A DNA stretch of 64,000 nucleotides, from positions 124,001 through 188,000 of the forward strand of contig JACKEJ010000005.1 of the NCBI GenBank assembly GCA_020633055.1. The letters are read 5' to 3'. Of the stretch, positions 62,060 to 64,000 are shown in pieces; within the stretch, counting starts at the first letter, position 1; each line of letters opens with the position of its first letter. The position numbers and the translations under genes were made by a program. The notes under the pieces were generated by a model. That model was given only the letters and a program-made list of their open reading frames with translations. It was not told where the DNA came from and did no database searches. The stretch is from Sandaracinaceae bacterium (lineage in GTDB: Bacteria > Myxococcota_A > Polyangia > Polyangiales > Houyiibacteriaceae).

Positions 62060-62581
62060 TCAGCGCGGCGCCATCGCGACCGTGGCCATGCGCAGCTGGG
62101 CCTCGTAGGCGCGCGTGGTGCGCGGGTCGGACAGGGGGTCGCTCACGCCCCACGCCACCAGCGTCTGCAGCACACGCGTGTGCACGTCCAGCACCGCCAG
62201 CTGGCTGGCCGTGCACGTGGGCTCGTTCGCGCAGCGGTCCTGGGCGTAGCGGGCGGTCGCAAAGGCGTCCAGCACGCGGCCGGTTGCCTCGTAGGCCTGG
62301 GCCATGCGGTGGGCCACGATGGGGTCCCGCATGACCTCCGGGTCACCCGCGCGCAGGACCGCGACGGCGAGGCCGGGGCGCTCGAGGTCCAGATACGTCT
62401 CGGCCAGCTGGCGGGCCAGGACGCGGTTCCCGGGGTCGAGGGCGAAGGCGTCCTCCAGGTCCGCAAGGGCGGTGGTGCCTGGGTTGCGGGGGTCGAGGTC
62501 GGCGGCGGGCTCGGCGTTGTGGAGGGAGGCGATGGTGGCAAGAATTCCAACGAATATCAGGGCGTTACATCTTGCTTCCAC
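62060..62581 (-). CDS. exported TPR-like protein of unknown function
   Basis: 173 residues from the GTG at 62581, preceded by AGGAG at good spacing, which decides the start. N-terminal hydrophobic segment NALIFVGILATIASLHNA is a signal or anchor. The mature part is TPR-like (ALADLEDAFALDPGNRVLAR, QLAETYLDLERPGLAVAVLR, HRMAQAYEATGRVLDAFATA). Converges on the PLD gene with a 26-base gap. Possible scaffold in the envelope; no family recognised. Confidence 0.65.
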   Translation of the reverse strand: MEARCNALIFVGILATIASLHNAEPAADLDPRNPGTTALADLEDAFALDPGNRVLARQLAETYLDLERPGLAVAVLRAGDPEVMRDPIVAHRMAQAYEATGRVLDAFATARYAQDRCANEPTCTASQLAVLDVHTRVLQTLVAWGVSDPLSDPRTTRAYEAQLRMATVAMAPR

Positions 62582-62666
62582 GTGACTCCTGCTCTCTTTC
62601 GCGCCCGCGGCACGCGGACTTCACGCTCGTTCGACAGTGTTCCCGGCGAAAAGTTCCGTGTCCAAC

Positions 62667-62680
62667 GCGAATTTGTTCGC
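62667..62680. promoter_or_regulatory. small hairpin in the 62.6 kb divergent gap
   Basis: GCGAA-TTTG-TTCGC is a perfect 5-bp stem in the most AT-rich part of the 154-base gap between the TPR-like gene (minus) and the small membrane protein (plus). GGCGAA (62645-62650) and TTCGCC (62676-62681) also pair across it. TATACC (62723-62728) sits about 12 bases before the GTG at 62736 and could be a -10 for a nearly leaderless transcript. Confidence 0.3.
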
Positions 62681-62735
62681 CTTGGGTACGCGCGCTTCCG
62701 CTCCCACCTTCCCTCGGGCTGCTATACCCCACCCC

Positions 62736-63320
62736 GTGACCTCCTCCCCGCCCGACGCGAACCCCCGCGCGGCCCTCATGGCCGCCATCTTCCTGACCAT
62801 GGCGGGCGTCTACGGCGTGGGCCAGGGCGTCGAGTCCATGGCCTCCCCGCGAGTCGTCAGCTCCGAGGGGGCCAACCCGGAGCTGCGCGAGGCCCTCTAC
62901 CGTCTGCAGGCGAACCCCTCGGCGGCCGCGCTGGGCGCGAGCAACATCGTGGTGTCGGTCATGCTCATCGTGTCGAGCATGCTGATCACCACCCGCCGCG
63001 CGAGCGCCATGTGGTTCGTGCGGCAGGCCATCCTCGCCAACCTGCTGTTCATCGCTGCGCGCTTCGCGGTGGAGGTGAACTACCTGTGGTCTCTCGGCGC
63101 GGCGCTGGATCCCATCGGGCGTGACGCCTTCGAGCGCGCCAGCGGGTGGTTGGCGCCCGACCAGCCAGCGCCCAACTTCACATCCCTCACGCGCTCCAGC
63201 ATGCTGTTGGGCCAGCTGCTGGCGGCGGGCCTGAGCGGCTCCATCCACCTCTACCTGGGTTGGAAAGCCACCCGACCCGGCGTGCGCGAGTTCATCGAGG
63301 AGGGGCCGCGCCGCCGCTGA
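62736..63320 (+). CDS. small membrane protein of unknown function
   Basis: 194 residues from the GTG at 62736; a longer frame from 62637 adds a Ser/Pro-rich leader through the promoter region. Four hydrophobic segments are visible (around ALMAAIFLTMAGVYGVGQGV, ASNIVVSVMLIVSSMLI, VRQAILANLLFIAARF, and LLGQLLAAGLSGSIHLYLGW). It resembles no family I can name. Its last 29 bases overlap the convergent heme-protein gene. Confidence 0.6.
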   Translation: MTSSPPDANPRAALMAAIFLTMAGVYGVGQGVESMASPRVVSSEGANPELREALYRLQANPSAAALGASNIVVSVMLIVSSMLITTRRASAMWFVRQAILANLLFIAARFAVEVNYLWSLGAALDPIGRDAFERASGWLAPDQPAPNFTSLTRSSMLLGQLLAAGLSGSIHLYLGWKATRPGVREFIEEGPRRR

Positions 63321-64000
63321 AGGGCACGGCCACACCCGGTAGACCGAAGAAGCGGCGGGCCTGCTCCTGGTGGCAGCTCATGCAGGGACCGACGCGCCCG
63401 GACGACGTGATGGACCCTTCCGGCGTGGCCGTCGCGTAGACCCAGCCCTCGTCGGTGCCGGGCGTGTCCGCCGGCAGCTGGATGAGCATGAAGTACCCCA
63501 GGCTGCGCCCAGCGTGGAGGGTCTCGCCGTCGTGGGTCACAGGCAAGAGGAGGCGTTCGCGGCCCCCCTGGGCGCCGGTCCCCGATGTGGGTGCCTCGCG
63601 CACGGCCTCGTAGGCGTCCTTGAACAGCACCTGCCGAACCCCGGCGGCAACCAGCGCGCGGTGGGCATCACACGCTTCACACGGCACGTCCGGAGGACCC
63701 ATGTCGGCCAGGAACACGGAGCGGGGGAAACCGTAGGTCTCGGGGTCCAACGCGAAGACGGTGAACAGCTTGCCGCCGCCGTGCGTCGCGACATCCGCGC
63801 TCTGGCTGCGGTGCGCGGGCGGTGGCGGCGGGAGGCGGCAGTCGAAGGGGGCCACCCGCAAGCGGTCGTCCACGCGTCCCCAGCGCTCGTGCGCGGTGAT
63901 GGCGGAGCGAACGAGCGGATGGAACGTCGGGTCGTTCTCCGCGGGCTCGGCGACCTCCGAGCTTTCCGCTGGGTGGGTGGGAGGCTGGTCGCCCTGGCGG
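63292..64000 (-). CDS. CxxCH heme-binding exported protein (5' truncated by the window edge)
   Basis: The frame stays open to base 64000, so the N-terminus lies outside; at least 235 residues are visible. Features: SDVATHGGG-type and KLFTVFALDPETYGFPRSV segments, a CEACDAH cluster, and near the end VGPCMSCHQEQ with a CxxCH motif (C-M-S-C-H) for covalent heme. Reading upstream of 63873 gives AITAHERWGRVDDRLR and a Glu/Pro-rich stretch. The layout resembles P460-like cytochromes or other exported heme proteins; the assignment is tentative. The stop lies inside the end of the membrane-protein gene (29-base convergent overlap). Confidence 0.6.
   Translation of the reverse strand, partial: RQGDQPPTHPAESSEVAEPAENDPTFHPLVRSAITAHERWGRVDDRLRVAPFDCRLPPPPPAHRSQSADVATHGGGKLFTVFALDPETYGFPRSVFLADMGPPDVPCEACDAHRALVAAGVRQVLFKDAYEAVREAPTSGTGAQGGRERLLLPVTHDGETLHAGRSLGYFMLIQLPADTPGTDEGWVYATATPEGSITSSGRVGPCMSCHQEQARRFFGLPGVAVPFSGGAAPPR

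Noticed and set aside
62612..62630. GGCACG followed by CGGACTTCAC as another sigma-54 promoter
   Set aside because: The invariant GC at the -12 element is missing.

Overview
The window is a strongly GC-rich bacterial chromosome segment. It carries many exported lipoproteins, Hanks-type kinase and PATAN-type signalling proteins, a membrane-bound NtrC-like regulator, a Hint-domain lipoprotein and a DUF2330 protein with a MYXO-CTERM-like tail. Together these point to a myxobacterium (Myxococcota, probably Polyangiales or a Sandaracinus-like lineage); that assignment is inference from gene content. I found no rRNA, tRNA, insertion sequence, prophage or CRISPR array, and no gene-free stretch longer than about 250 bases.

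Layout. 1-6 kb: end of a TPR-like protein, a Cys-rich lipoprotein, a membrane NtrC-like regulator with a degraded AAA+ core, a repeat-tailed lipoprotein, and a Ser/Thr kinase fused to an HNOB/V4R-like sensor. 6-14.7 kb (minus): a MshEN-GAF-HEAT protein, HrpB helicase, EttA translation factor and a tandem FKBP lipoprotein. 14.9-26.9 kb: a giant PATAN/pseudo-receiver/TPR membrane protein, FxsA, an AarF/UbiB kinase, a DUF368 polyprenyl-phosphate transporter (PopT), an acyl-CoA synthetase, a PDZ lipoprotein, two glycosyltransferases and LolA. 27-31.2 kb: a one-module NRPS (C-A-PCP-TE). 31-42 kb: a DUF465 protein, PabB, a beta-barrel-like protein divergent from a lipoprotein/SDR pair, a Hint lipoprotein behind a sigma-54-like promoter, a PIN/hydrolase/HEAT operon, and the DUF2330 protein.

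42-48.5 kb looks like one regulon. Two MDR-family oxidoreductases and an unknown 255-aa protein form a minus-strand operon, divergent from an unknown 328-aa protein. Next come a VOC protein and a FadR-type GntR regulator translationally coupled to a eukaryote-type HisA. Three copies of one palindrome (core CTGTG-TWT-CACAG) lie in front of the GntR gene and the oxidoreductase operon, so I predict the GntR protein controls itself and that operon.

50.6-62 kb is the most striking region. Six tightly overlapping plus-strand genes encode a lamin-tail-domain (LTD) lipoprotein, a nuclease (SNase-OB) lipoprotein, a lipoprotein with six LTDs in tandem, a second SNase lipoprotein, an outer-membrane barrel with an N-terminal ComEA-like helix-hairpin-helix, and a two-HKD phospholipase-D/nuclease lipoprotein. 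They diverge from a PafA-type phosphatase lipoprotein across a 103-bp gap holding a perfect 10-bp inverted repeat. I propose a cell-surface system that binds, cuts and perhaps imports extracellular nucleic acid, with PafA releasing phosphate. The window ends with a TPR-like exported protein, a small membrane protein and a truncated CxxCH heme protein.
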